A stretch of 64,000 nt of DNA, taken from contig NC_090128.1 of the NCBI RefSeq assembly GCF_040581485.1, positions 37,168,931-37,232,930 of the forward strand, written 5' to 3'. The notes under the pieces are model-generated. The model was not told the DNA's origin. It searched no databases and saw only the letters and a list, made by a program, of their open reading frames with translations. This document shows, piece by piece, positions 12,323 through 22,231 of this stretch. This DNA comes from Linepithema humile (lineage: Eukaryota; Arthropoda; Insecta; Hymenoptera; Formicidae). The first letter of the stretch is position 1. Every line of letters begins with the position of its first letter. Both the position numbers and the translations under genes were made by a program.

Positions 12323-13601
12323 GGACCTTGAATAAGTTCTCGGTGTTTTTTTTGTTAAAAAAAACATTAATTTAAAATATAAGGCTTACAATAACTTTAC
12401 TCAAAGTATTGTCCATCATTAGAGACCACTTTCTCCCATCTTTCTGGCAGTAATTGAATCCCCCGTCGAAAAAACGATTTATCTTTTGACGCAATCCATG
12501 AATCGACCCATTTTTCGGTTTCTTCGAAAGAATGGAAGCGCTGCTCGCTCAAACCATGCGCCATCGACCGAAACAAGTGGTAATCCGAGGGGGCTATGTC
12601 CGGTGAATACAGCGGGTGAGGTAGAACTTCCCATTGAAGCGTTTCCAGGTAAGTTTTGACTGGTTTTGCCACATGTGGCCGAGCATTGTCATGTAACAAA
12701 ATGACTTTGTCGTGTCTCTGCCCGTATAGTGGCCGCTTTTCTTTTAGAGCTCGACTCAAACGCATCATCTGAAGTCGATAGCGAGCTCCCGTGATAGTTT
12801 CATTAGGTTTAAGCAGCTCATAATAAATTACGCCCTGCTGATCCCACCAAATGCAGAGCAGAAGTTTCGAACCATGGATATTCGGCTTTGCCGACGATGT
12901 TGATGCATGGCCGGGCTTACCCCACGATTTTCTACGCTTAGGATTATCGTAGTGTATCCACTTTTCATCTCCAGTGATGATACGGTGCAGAAAACCTTTT
13001 CTTTTATGCCGTTGAAGCAGCAATTCACACATGAGAAAACGTCGTTCAACGTCTCTCGGCTTCAACTCATACGGCACCCAATGTCCTTGCTTTTGGATCA
13101 TTCCTAACGCTTTTAAACGTTTTGAAACTGTTGACGCATCTACTTGCAATGTTTTCCCGAGCTCTACTAGCGTCTGACATGGATCTAGATCAAGCAATGC
13201 CTCCAATTCTTCGTCTTCAAACTTTGTCGGTGCTCCAGAACGTTCTTTATCTTCAAGGTCAAAGTCATTATTTTTAAAGCGCCTAAACCAGTCTCTGCAT
13301 GTCGTATTCGACAGAGCATTGTCACCATATGTTTCAACAAGAATTCTGTGTGCTTCAGCTGCAGATTTCTTTTGAATAAAGCAGTGCAATAAAATTCCCC
13401 GCAAAAACACTTTATTTGGCACAAAAGTAGACATTTTCGCAATAGGTAATTAAACACGTGGTTGACACTGTGGTAAACTGTATCTACTAGAATTTGAGGT
13501 TACATATATTACTACTTAGCTGATGCGTTTCCGTACGAAATTCCATGCACAGAGTGCCGCTACGCCATCTTTTAAGAAACAGCGAGAACTTATTCAAGGA
13601 A
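12323..13601 (-). mobile_element. Mariner element, right arm (full length)
   Basis: 1279 bp with inverted termini (ttgaataagttctcggtg at the left, its near complement at 13575-13598) and TA duplications at 12321-12322 and 13602-13603. It is nested in the CCCGGTAAAAAA element and encodes an intact transposase. Confidence 0.93.
12397..13434 (-). CDS. Mariner transposase, intact, 345 aa
   Basis: A DD34D transposase that would cut and paste the surrounding mariner at TA sites in the nucleus. Length is the usual 345 aa. Residues 1-110 form the two helix-turn-helix DNA-binding parts (KKSAAEAHRILVETYG, DASTVSKRLKALGM). The linker contains WVPYEL near 119-124. The catalytic Asp residues are D156 in TGDEKW, D249 in HDNARPH and D284 in SPDIAPSDYHLF, with 34 residues between the last two. 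No stop or frameshift. The start ATG lies about 165 bp inside the terminal repeat. Because both termini and all three Asp are intact, this copy may still be functional; that is inference. Confidence 0.95.
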   Translation of the reverse strand: MSTFVPNKVFLRGILLHCFIQKKSAAEAHRILVETYGDNALSNTTCRDWFRRFKNNDFDLEDKERSGAPTKFEDEELEALLDLDPCQTLVELGKTLQVDASTVSKRLKALGMIQKQGHWVPYELKPRDVERRFLMCELLLQRHKRKGFLHRIITGDEKWIHYDNPKRRKSWGKPGHASTSSAKPNIHGSKLLLCIWWDQQGVIYYELLKPNETITGARYRLQMMRLSRALKEKRPLYGQRHDKVILLHDNARPHVAKPVKTYLETLQWEVLPHPLYSPDIAPSDYHLFRSMAHGLSEQRFHSFEETEKWVDSWIASKDKSFFRRGIQLLPERWEKVVSNDGQYFE

Positions 13602-13756
13602 TATAAATGAATATGAATATATATATTTATATATGATTATATAAAGGTGTGTATGAGTAAATATACATTTTCTTGTTTTATTTTGTTGTGTTTTTATTGC
13701 GCAAACATAAAGTACATAATCATACATACATCACATCATATATATATATATATATA

Positions 13757-14376
13757 CTCATGCAGTACACAAAGATTGCATACACATTGCATCAATCTTT
13801 CATCGCAATGTTGCAATATTGCAAATTTACTGCAAAATGTTGTTGCATCATTGCTGTGGGATTGCAGCAACGTTAAAATGTCCGCTTTTAGGAAGATTGT
13901 AACAAAAGATTACAGTAATATTGCAATGTAATGAATTTGCAATAATGCATTGTTATTGCAATCTTAGAATAATGTTGCATATATTTTTATTTATTCGGAC
14001 ATTTATCTGTTCAATTTTTGAACAATCAGTTCAATATCTGAATTCCCTGTGTTGAGGTCGTATCAGAAAAATTAAACTGATAAAAATAATTACTATGTCC
14101 TTAATCTTACTAGCCACTCTTTGCAAGTTTCATATAATCATCATGACTAAAACTTAAATACGAGATAGATTTTGCAACGCGCGTCGCATAGCGGTAAACG
14201 AACGAACTAGCAATTACCGAATATTGCTATTGCAATGTTACTGGAATGTTGCTGTCACATTCTCATGAAATATTACAATTACAGGTTGCAATAATGTCTC
14301 AACAATATTACATTGCAACTTGCAAGATTGTAACATTGCTGCAATGTAATTGCAATGTTCTGTGCTGTATGGGCAG
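13757..14376. repeat. Word-repeat element, TTGCAA type (right arm)
   Basis: Mirror of 2694-3313: tgcaatattgcaa-type words at both ends, and the terminus tgtgctgtatggg near 14361-14373. Confidence 0.55.
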
Positions 14377-14915
14377 TAAGAGTGACTTGATGAGGTCCTT
14401 TCTTAAAAATCTCTTCTTTAAATACCCCAAGCACTAATTTTCGAACTATTTGTATCATTCATAAAATGTATTTATATCTCATGTTATTTATTTTTCTCAT
14501 ATTATTTAGAAATACAATAAATAACATATATTTCTTATAAAAATAGTGTAAAATAGTGTTTTTTTATTTTATTTTGTTTATATTCCTCTCTTGCATGCAC
14601 GCGCGCGATGAGAAAAAGGTATAGAAACTTTTAGAAAAGTAAAATATTTTTAAATCAAGGCATTAAGTGAAATTAAGGAAAAAGTGACACAATTAGCCAG
14701 AATTTCTCGTTTATACAAAATCATATACAATTGCGTATGACTATATCTGAAATTTGCTTCTTACTTATATATGTTTATACATGATGCAAGACTTATACAT
14801 AATCATATATTAGACTAACAGAGATTCATATATAATTATATATAAAATATTGTGGACATTATATATAAGTATGTATAAAAAGTACTTACATGTAATTCTA
14901 TACTGCAGTCGCTCC

Positions 14916-14957
<42 letters not shown>

Positions 14958-16573
14958 CGTTTTATATTTCGTCATGTATAATTATACATATTTTTACACA
15001 ATTATGTAAAATATTGTATAACTCTATTAAATGCTACATGATTATATATGAGAAATTTTTTACCGGGGTTTGTCTTTTAATTAATATTGATGGATTGCCA
15101 TTGTCAAAAAATATTGAGGGCTCAGTCTTTTGGCCAATTTTATGCTCGGATAATGTTTCTAAACAAGTTTATATTGTCGGATGTTTTTGTGGAAAAAATA
15201 AGCCAACACATGCTGAAGAATTTTTGCGACCATTTGTTGATGAAGCTGTCGAATTAAATCGAAATGGATTTTTATATAATAACATACAAATTACAATTAA
15301 TATCTCCGCTTTAATTTGTGACGCTCCTGCTGCAGCTTATGTTTTATCAATTAAACAGCATACTGGTTACAATTGTTGTCGGAAATGCACTATTCGAGGG
15401 GAGTGGATTGAATCAAAGGTTTGCTTTCCGGGAGGAACATTACAGAATGCTCTAAGAACTGACAACAAGTTTAAGAATGAAGAATACAAAGATTTTCAAA
15501 GTGGTATATCTATTTTAAATGAAATTCCCAATTTTGGATTGGTAACAAATGTACCATTAGATTATATGCATTTAATTTGCTTGGGGGTGATGAAAAAATT
15601 ATTGTGGCTTTGGTTAAAAGGACCCAATAATGTGCGATTAGGCTCACGTACAATTGCGAAAATATCGGAAATACTAGAATTGTTTAAAAAAAGATGTCCA
15701 AATGATTTTGTTCGAAAACCACGAGGTCTCAAACATGCTCTGCAATGGAAAGCAACTGAATACAGACAATTTTTGCTGTATACCGGGCCAATCGTATTAA
15801 AAAATCATTTATCACAAAATATGTACGTTCATTTTCTTACACTACATGTAGTTATTACGATTCTTGTCAATCCTACTCTGATTACACAATATACAGATTA
15901 TGCACAGAGTTTATTAGAGCATTTTGTCACAACGTTTTCTATTATCTACGGCAAAGAATATGTCACTTATAACATACATAATATGTTACATATATGTGCC
16001 GATGTTAAGAAGTTCGGTCCGTTAGATATGTTTAGTGCATTTCGCTTCGAAAATTATATGTCAACTATAAAGAGACATTTAAGAAAAAATGAAAAATTCC
16101 TTCAACAGTTAGTACGAAGATATGAAGAAAATCTAATAGTAGGTTATGAGTCAACAACAAGTAAACGATTTTTGCAAGGAAATAAATTTTTATTTAAGAA
16201 TGTGCATTTTAATGGACCACTCTCTGATGAAATTAGAGTAAAAGTTCAATATAAACGATGTTTTAACGATCTATATGCAATACATTGTAAAGATAAAAGA
16301 AATAATACTTGTATTGTAAATGATGGTACAGCTATAGTAATTTCTAATATTATCGAAAGCTATGATGATAATAGAATTTACGTAATTGGAGCAAAATTAA
16401 TACCGATAGGAAACGTATATTCGTCTCCAATAGCATCACGTATGCTTAATATCGCAATTGTTACAAAAGATGTAAACTTACATGTATATCCTATATCAAA
16501 AATAGCAGGGAAATTATGGCTGATGCGGTACGATAAAAAATTATTTATGTTTCCGCTATTACATACTACATAA

Positions 16574-17466
16574 TGTAAAAATAATAATAATCTTGACGCG
16601 CATTTGCTTGCTTGTATGCGAGACTTTTGCAATATAAATATACAGGGTGATTCAAAACAATGTACTGTCCTTGCAATGCCATATTCTTGAACAAATTTTA
16701 AGACAATTTTTCCTTTTGTAAAATGTTGAAAAACAAAAAATTTTTTTATATTTTAAAAAGTAAGTCTACAAAATGACATTATTAATTTGCTACATACTTT
16801 TATTATAATTTTAAATTCAGTATACATATATGCTATCTCTTATATTAATTTTGCATGTAATTTTATAATCTAGCATGTATATATGCTATTTCTTATATTA
16901 ATTTTTCATGTAATTTTATGATCTAGCATCAATTCTATATCTATCCAAATTACACACACACACACATATATATATGTACAGATTATTGATATTAAAAGTA
17001 ATAATTTTTTTGCGCAGAATTCATGGTCATTAAATATGGACAAATACATAAAAATGTATTTGGAAAATAAACCTCAACATATTTCTGAATTACGCCAATT
17101 GCAGAATAACTATCAACCAAACCAAACATATCAACAGATTCAAAATAAAAAACGTACTCGAATCCATACATCCAATTTTCATAAAATCCTCACTAGTTGA
17201 AATAAATAATTTAATGATTTATACGCGAATAAATTTATTGTATATATACATTTTTTCTTATCTACATACTTTATTGATTATTTCTTCTAACATCCATATA
17301 CTATGTAATATACTATAAATATACTATAAATATATTATACTATTATAAATATAATATCTGTTTCTCGATTTTCATCATATTTTATTACTTATAATAATGA
17401 AGTTTATTTTGGTCTAACAATAGTATTTTTTATCTTTGTTACATAGTGTTTTAATTCATAAATAAA
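16574..17466. other. Spacer with an ACAGGGTG terminus and a tandem duplication
   Basis: At 16650 the string acagggtgattcaaaacaat matches the kind of terminus seen at 63632, but no partner end was found nearby. 16825-16930 holds two copies of a unit of about 60 bp ending in gatctagcat. On the plus strand, 17021-17201 follows a good splice acceptor (ttttttgcgcag) and is open for about 60 codons (SWSLNMDKYIKMYLENKPQ), ending in TGA; it might be a stray exon but matches nothing I recognise. Confidence 0.4.
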
Positions 17467-20400
17467 ATGGGAATATTTTCGATTGTGGAGTTCGAGGATG
17501 GGATCCAACTTGCCCCCACGTCATGGATTTATTGTGATAATAAAAAATGTTATTGGTCAAGTTATACAAAACAAGCAAAGATTAATCAGGCTATTTTTAA
17601 TCAAGAAGATCCGAATCCATTAATATGGCCGTCATATAATATATTACGAATTTTTGGTACAACAGGTACTGTATTTAACATTATTAAGTTCACATTTTAA
17701 CTTATTAATTAATGTCCTTTTTTTTTTAATGTGTTTATATATATATGATGTGTATATTGACATTTACATTTATGTGTACTTTTCCCTCACTAGTAGAAAA
17801 TTTTCGCTAAAATTGATGTTATAAAGAGAGAGAAAAATTTGTTGTATCTTTTTAACTTTATATCAGCTGTCAATTCCTTTCTGTATGGTAAGCAATAGGC
17901 AAGTACTTCATTAATTACTATATTATTTTAGATACACATGCAAATGGCATAAAAAAATTGAAAATCGCTGAACAATTTTCCGATATTGATTCTGGGAAAA
18001 ATGACATTGAAAAAAAAATATCTAGACGTGAGCGAGCAAAGAAAAGAAATTACTATACTTCTGATTTCGAAAATGAATCATGTCACAAGCAAAAAAAACC
18101 TGTAAAGAAATACCGCCTTTGCCCATATTGCAAATAGCAAAGGAACAGTCAAACACTATTTCGAGCGTACCGGAAAACATATTGAAACAGAAGTGTAACA
18201 ATGAACTTCAAGAAAACAGTACTGTTACGTCCTGATAGATGTAGAATTTTTTCGTTGGGCTCGGCGATCGACGTAAACGGACTTAACCGCACGAGCCGAG
18301 CGGCACGTTTAGGACTTGCGACGGGTCAGCGACTGGAAGAGTCGTTTTTACTCCGTCAACAAATCAACCGCTCGTGATTCCCTTTTTGGGTCAAGGAATT
18401 GAATCCCTATTACCCGGGGCGGAACCTTTGTGCGCAATTTGAGAGGGAAGGTGTGAGGGGGGTGACGAACGAGGAGGGTGTGGTTAAATGAAAAAGAACA
18501 AAAGTTTAATTTATTAAAGACAACATTTTAATTTGATTGAATTTATAATTAGGATACAAAAACTTAATTCTTAATCGCATATGTTAATAATTTTATTTAT
18601 GTATTCTTTACAAGTGTGTGTGTGTGTGTGTGTGCGTGTGAGTGTTTTATTTTTCCGGAGGGAGGACAGAAGAAATAATAAAATAAAGAGAAATGAACTG
18701 ACTTACTCGTTGCAGAGTAGTTTCGGATCGCGTTGAATATGTTCGGTGGTTCTGAGCAGGCGCCCCGTTGAGGGAAGGTGTTGTATAGGCGTCGGACCTT
18801 TTTGTAAACGAGTGGGCACCCTACTGCGGGATGGTGTCGTCAAGGTAATGGACCCTCTACTTGAGATGCACCACGAGATGGTCGCGACAAAGTATCAACT
18901 GATTTTACTCTTTGATTCGCGCCCCCAAACTACTCGAAAAACTGTTTCGAGAAACTGAGCTAAACGGAATAACTGCGCAAACTGCTTGAAAAACTGTGTG
19001 TGATTGTGTCCGGAGCCACCAGAACACGGGTTTTTATACTCTTTCTTTGGGGTAGATCCCTTTGGAAAATCTTAGGTTTTTGGAGCGGGGATCGAATAGG
19101 AATTAGTCTTGTGAGAAGATTTTTAATGTGGGGGAGGATGGCGTCATTTTTAGCTAATAGGATTGGGTTTAAATGATTAGGTTACTTAAAATGAGATAGG
19201 CAGAAAGGGGCCCTAACGAATAAGGAATAGCGTCGTTTCGGGTCCATATATGATGGGGGTAGGTTTTTGAGGTGGCGTAACCCGGTTGGTGTTAATTAGT
19301 ATAGGTGGGGTGCATCTCAGCGTCTTAAGATCTGGGTGGGCGTAGTCTTTAGACCATACGATGGAATGATGGGTGGTCTATAGAGGTGCTTGCCCCGATT
19401 CTCGGCTTTCGGATTGGATGGTTAAAAATCGGTATATAAGTTCGCAAAGCCTTGGGCCACTGATCTAATAAATTTGACAGTTTACGACTGTCGCGTGCCC
19501 TTGGTGTCGCGTGGAGAGTGCGACTAATGCATCTCGGTTTCCCAGACCTACTAAACACGTGCGCCGTATCAGGTGTCGCGCCTTCTCGGCATGCGACTGC
19601 GGTCATTCCCCGATCGTTACTCGGTAAAACCCTATCTACTAGCTAGAGTTCCCGTAGGTGGAATCCAAGAGTATGACTAGTTGGTGCCAGTTTTTTTTTT
19701 TTATCTCTTACTCTAACCGTCTGGAGTCGGTTAAGGACTCCAGCTACCGCGAAGTTTTGACTTTTACGGTTTTTCTGGCGACGATAGGCACGCTGAGCGG
19801 CCAATGTATTTTGAAATATCCATGCTATTTTTCTCCGTGAGAAGATGCGAGCTCCTGGTGTCTCATGAGAAAAACAGCTCTGGCGTTATAATATTTCTTA
19901 AGAGTTTTGTTGGTTCCGCGTTTACTAGGTCTGGTATTTAATGAAAAGAAAAGAATCGTGTAGTCTGATCAGGACGTAACAGTACTTTTATGGCAAGTTC
20001 ATCACTTTATGATTTTAAAAAACATGGTTCAAAGATATCTTCTGATAACATTGAATCTGACATCTTATGCTCGAAACAACAATCTCTATCATATAATACA
20101 GGTAAATATTTTGTCAGTTGAGAATAATAAAAACAAATAATTTTTTACAATTTTTTTTTTTTTAATGGAGAAATTGTTAAGCAGAAATAAATCTGCAAAA
20201 AAATCATTTTTTAATATTTATTACAACTAAGTTATCTTTATGATTTGAGTTTTTATTTGTTTGTTTTCTCTTTGGACACCGAGACTAAGACTAAATATTT
20301 ATAATAAATGTTTTTATCATATAAAAAAAAAAATACCATTTTAAGATAATAAAATATCCCTTTTTTAGAAATTATTAATAATATATGAAATATGCAAAAT

Positions 20401-21396
20401 GTTTTAAACCGATAACTGTTTCTTACACGAAATCATTATTTATTATTGCTGATATTGATTAGCCTATTTATTTTTTTATTATTGTTGCATATAAAAGCTT
20501 AAAATTTATTTTTTTTGTACAGATTTTCAAAAAGAAATTTTGCGCAAACTAAATATTATTCTATATAAAATAAATACGATAGATGAAAGGATGGAGATTC
20601 TTGAAGAACGTCGTTTAATTTCTTATTACAAACGTGAGGGGGATATTAACACTTTAAATACAAAAGAATTGGGATTGCCTTTGTGCGATGAATTAGCACT
20701 TAATACTCTAGAAAATAAATTGGAAGACAATGAGTTTTTTGAAAGTATGGTATGTTATTTTCTAACTCAATTTAATTTAAAAATAATAATGTTAATCGAT
20801 GTCAAGAACACTTCGAACATTTCTGAAATTATTTATCTTTATAATCATAGGTACATACATTAAAAGGCCTAGGAGGTGTTGATGTGCATTCTTGCACTAT
20901 TAATATACTTAAAAAATTGATGTCTAACTCTTTGGCCGAAATGTACAGTTTTGCCGGAATGAAAAAGAAAAAGGCTTTCCAGGAATTGACTTTGTACAAA
21001 ATCATACTTAGTAAATTTTTTATTATTACTATAAATTTTTTTTAGTATTTGTCAGCTTATCGAAAACTGGTATTAATTTGATTAAATTTATAATAGAAAC
21101 TGTCCGCATTCATTACAAGGACGTGACTGAGGAGGAAGTTGCCAAATTTATAGCGAAATGGCTAGTACAGGCCAAAGCTCGTCAAGAGAGAAAGTATGTA
21201 TATAACTTTATATACATATATAAACAATAAATATGTATAAATATGCAAATATATATTTATTTATTAGCTATAAAAAAGTGTGTTGCTATAATGTATGTAA
21301 TTATTATTTATTTATAGAAAATCTTCTATTTCACTTGATGAAAACAAAAATATGCAGATATGCAGCAATCACGATGATGCCGAAGATGATTTATGA
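17467..21396 (+). pseudogene. DUF4806-type gene, six exons, interrupted by an LTR-like insertion
   Basis: Exons by GT/AG sites and continuous phase: 17467-17665, 17932-20101 (interrupted by the 18223-19981 insertion), 20523-20749, 20851-21010, 21097-21193, 21318-21396. Exon 1 begins MGIFSIVEFEDGIQLAPTSW, the usual start of DUF4806 proteins. The DUF4806 domain is spread over the last four exons: ILRKLN, LGLPLCDELALNTLE, LKGLGGVDVHS, MYSFAGMKKKKAFQELTLY and EEVAKFIAKWLVQAKARQER. The second exon needs one extra A in the run at 18091-18098 to stay open. Function is unknown. It lies 0.9 kb after the CACTA-like transposase on the same strand, so it may be an accessory gene of that element. The exon model is my reconstruction. 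Confidence 0.75.
18223..19981. mobile_element. TGTTACGTCCTGA...TCAGGACGTAACA element, probable solo LTR, copy 1
   Basis: 1759 bp beginning tgttacgtcctgat and ending atcaggacgtaaca, flanked by GTAC duplications (18219-18222, 19982-19985). TG...CA ends and a 4-bp duplication fit a Gypsy-type solo LTR; the 13-bp perfect inverted termini would also fit a DNA element. It contains a TG microsatellite at about 18615-18638. No transposase or polyprotein. It interrupts the second exon of the DUF4806-type gene. A second copy lies at 55296-57023. Confidence 0.75.
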
Positions 21397-21600
21397 CGAT
21401 TTAAGATGACTTATGACGATTTAAGATAATATTTATGACGATTTAAGATGATTTGTGTGTTCAATAAAAAACAAGTGATATAATATATAATTATCAAAAT
21501 ATAATATAAAATATATTATGCTGCAATGTAATATATATATTTAAATAAAAATTAATTTTAAACATTTATTTTGTTCAATTTTTCAAAACATTATTATAAT
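21397..21600. repeat. Short tandem repeat after the DUF4806-type gene
   Basis: 21391-21450 repeats ttatgacgatttaagatga three times, partly overlapping the stop codon of the preceding gene. The remainder is AT-rich with a candidate polyadenylation signal (caataaaaaac near 21460). Confidence 0.5.
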
Positions 21601-21815
21601 GTATAATATATATAAATTCTGCATTGATTAAATGTTGAATCAATATTGAATCAATGTTTCTTGTCTTGCAGACATTGCAATTCAGCGGACATTAGACATT
21701 TCTTCAATATTTTTTCAACATTGAATCTATATTTCGCAACGTTGCTGAAACATTCATAATATTGCAATTTTACGTTTTTTAGATATTGATTCAACGTTTG
21801 TGTGCTGTATGGGAC
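21601..21815. repeat. Word-repeat element, TTGAATCAA type
   Basis: Repeats of attgaatcaat and ttcaacattgaat in place of the TTGCAA word. The same gcggacatt core (near 21690) and the same terminus tgtgctgtatggg (21799-21811) appear as in the TTGCAA copies. Confidence 0.6.
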
Positions 21816-22231
21816 GTTACTTGTTTTGTTTATATATTGCAATATATAATTTTTATTACTTTATTCTTATTTTATACATTAACGTGAAAAATCATATTCA
21901 GCAAATACATAATGTTAAAATATTTTATTAATATGAATATGATAACTGTTTCATAAAAGACTGTAAATCTCAGAAAAAATATCGCGTCGAGCGAAAGCAA
22001 CACGCCGCTAGTCGACTTAGTCGCGTCGAGCGAAAGCATTCGGGAAAGCATTTTCGCTGCCAACGCTTGGCAGAAGAAACGGTGCGAGCGTTTAAAACCG
22101 GTTTTTATGCTAGGCTTGGTGGGAAAAAGATACAAGACATAGGTCCGCTTACTTCTACCGTCGACAGCCGAGCGCACACGGACACGTGACGTCAGCGGGT
22201 CTCGGTTGTGTGCGTGTGGAGCTCTCCGGGG
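21816..22231. other. Spacer ending in a GC-richer block, target of a hAT-type insertion
   Basis: AT-rich to about 21970, then GC-richer. gcgtcgagcgaaagca is duplicated at about 21983 and 22022. The block resumes at 25345 after the hAT-type element with gctgccgcgcgcgcggtgaa. It could be an old promoter or LTR; nothing coding was recognised. Confidence 0.4.

Larger units (their letters stand above)
2144..14926. repeat. Giant palindrome (inverted duplication), arms about 6.3 kb
   Basis: Bases 2144-8484 are repeated in inverted orientation at 8605-14926, leaving a 120-base unpaired loop. Mirrored landmarks are the mariner (3471-4748 / 12323-13601), the transposase exon (4857-5302 / 11769-12214), a long-TIR element (5507-6089 / 10984-11570) and a TG microsatellite. 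Arms are nearly identical. They differ by small indels (one base in the mariner, two near 6130/10940, TA repeat lengths) and by a cluster of substitutions near 6040-6075. The centre is a CTTGGCG foldback. The left arm stops at the N gap, while the right arm continues into unique sequence. Confidence 0.9.
12215..15067. mobile_element. CCCGGTAAAAAA element inserted in the transposase exon
   Basis: Termini cccggtaaaaaatttctcat and tgagaaattttttaccggg are inverted, flanked by GT (12213-12214 and 15068-15069). Removing 2853 bp plus one GT restores the reading frame of the transposase, which supports the boundaries. The subterminal regions, especially 14700-15050, hold many degenerate copies of tataattatatatg and gattatgtata, typical of subterminal transposase-binding repeats in CACTA-type elements. 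It contains a mariner, a word-repeat element and a TA microsatellite (14921-14956). No transposase of its own was found, so it is non-autonomous. Confidence 0.8.
11769..16573 (+). pseudogene. CACTA/EnSpm-like transposase, split by an insertion
   Basis: Two coding parts, 11769-12214 and 15070-16573, join in frame if the 12215-15067 element and one GT copy are removed. The upstream part starts after a splice acceptor (ctatttag). The downstream part has the layout of Transposase_21-type proteins. NIDGLPLSKN comes first, then ICDAPAAAYVLSIK with a CCRKC pair, then PLDYMHLICLGVMKKLL. These are followed by WKATEYRQFLLYTGP and a C-terminal DUF4218-like part (NIHNMLHICADVKKFG, FRFENYMSTIKRHLRK). Candidate acidic residues are in NIDG, ICDAP and FENYM. 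It stops at 16573. A DUF4806-type gene follows on the same strand. The family is inferred from motif order; it acts presumably as a nuclear transposase. Confidence 0.72.
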
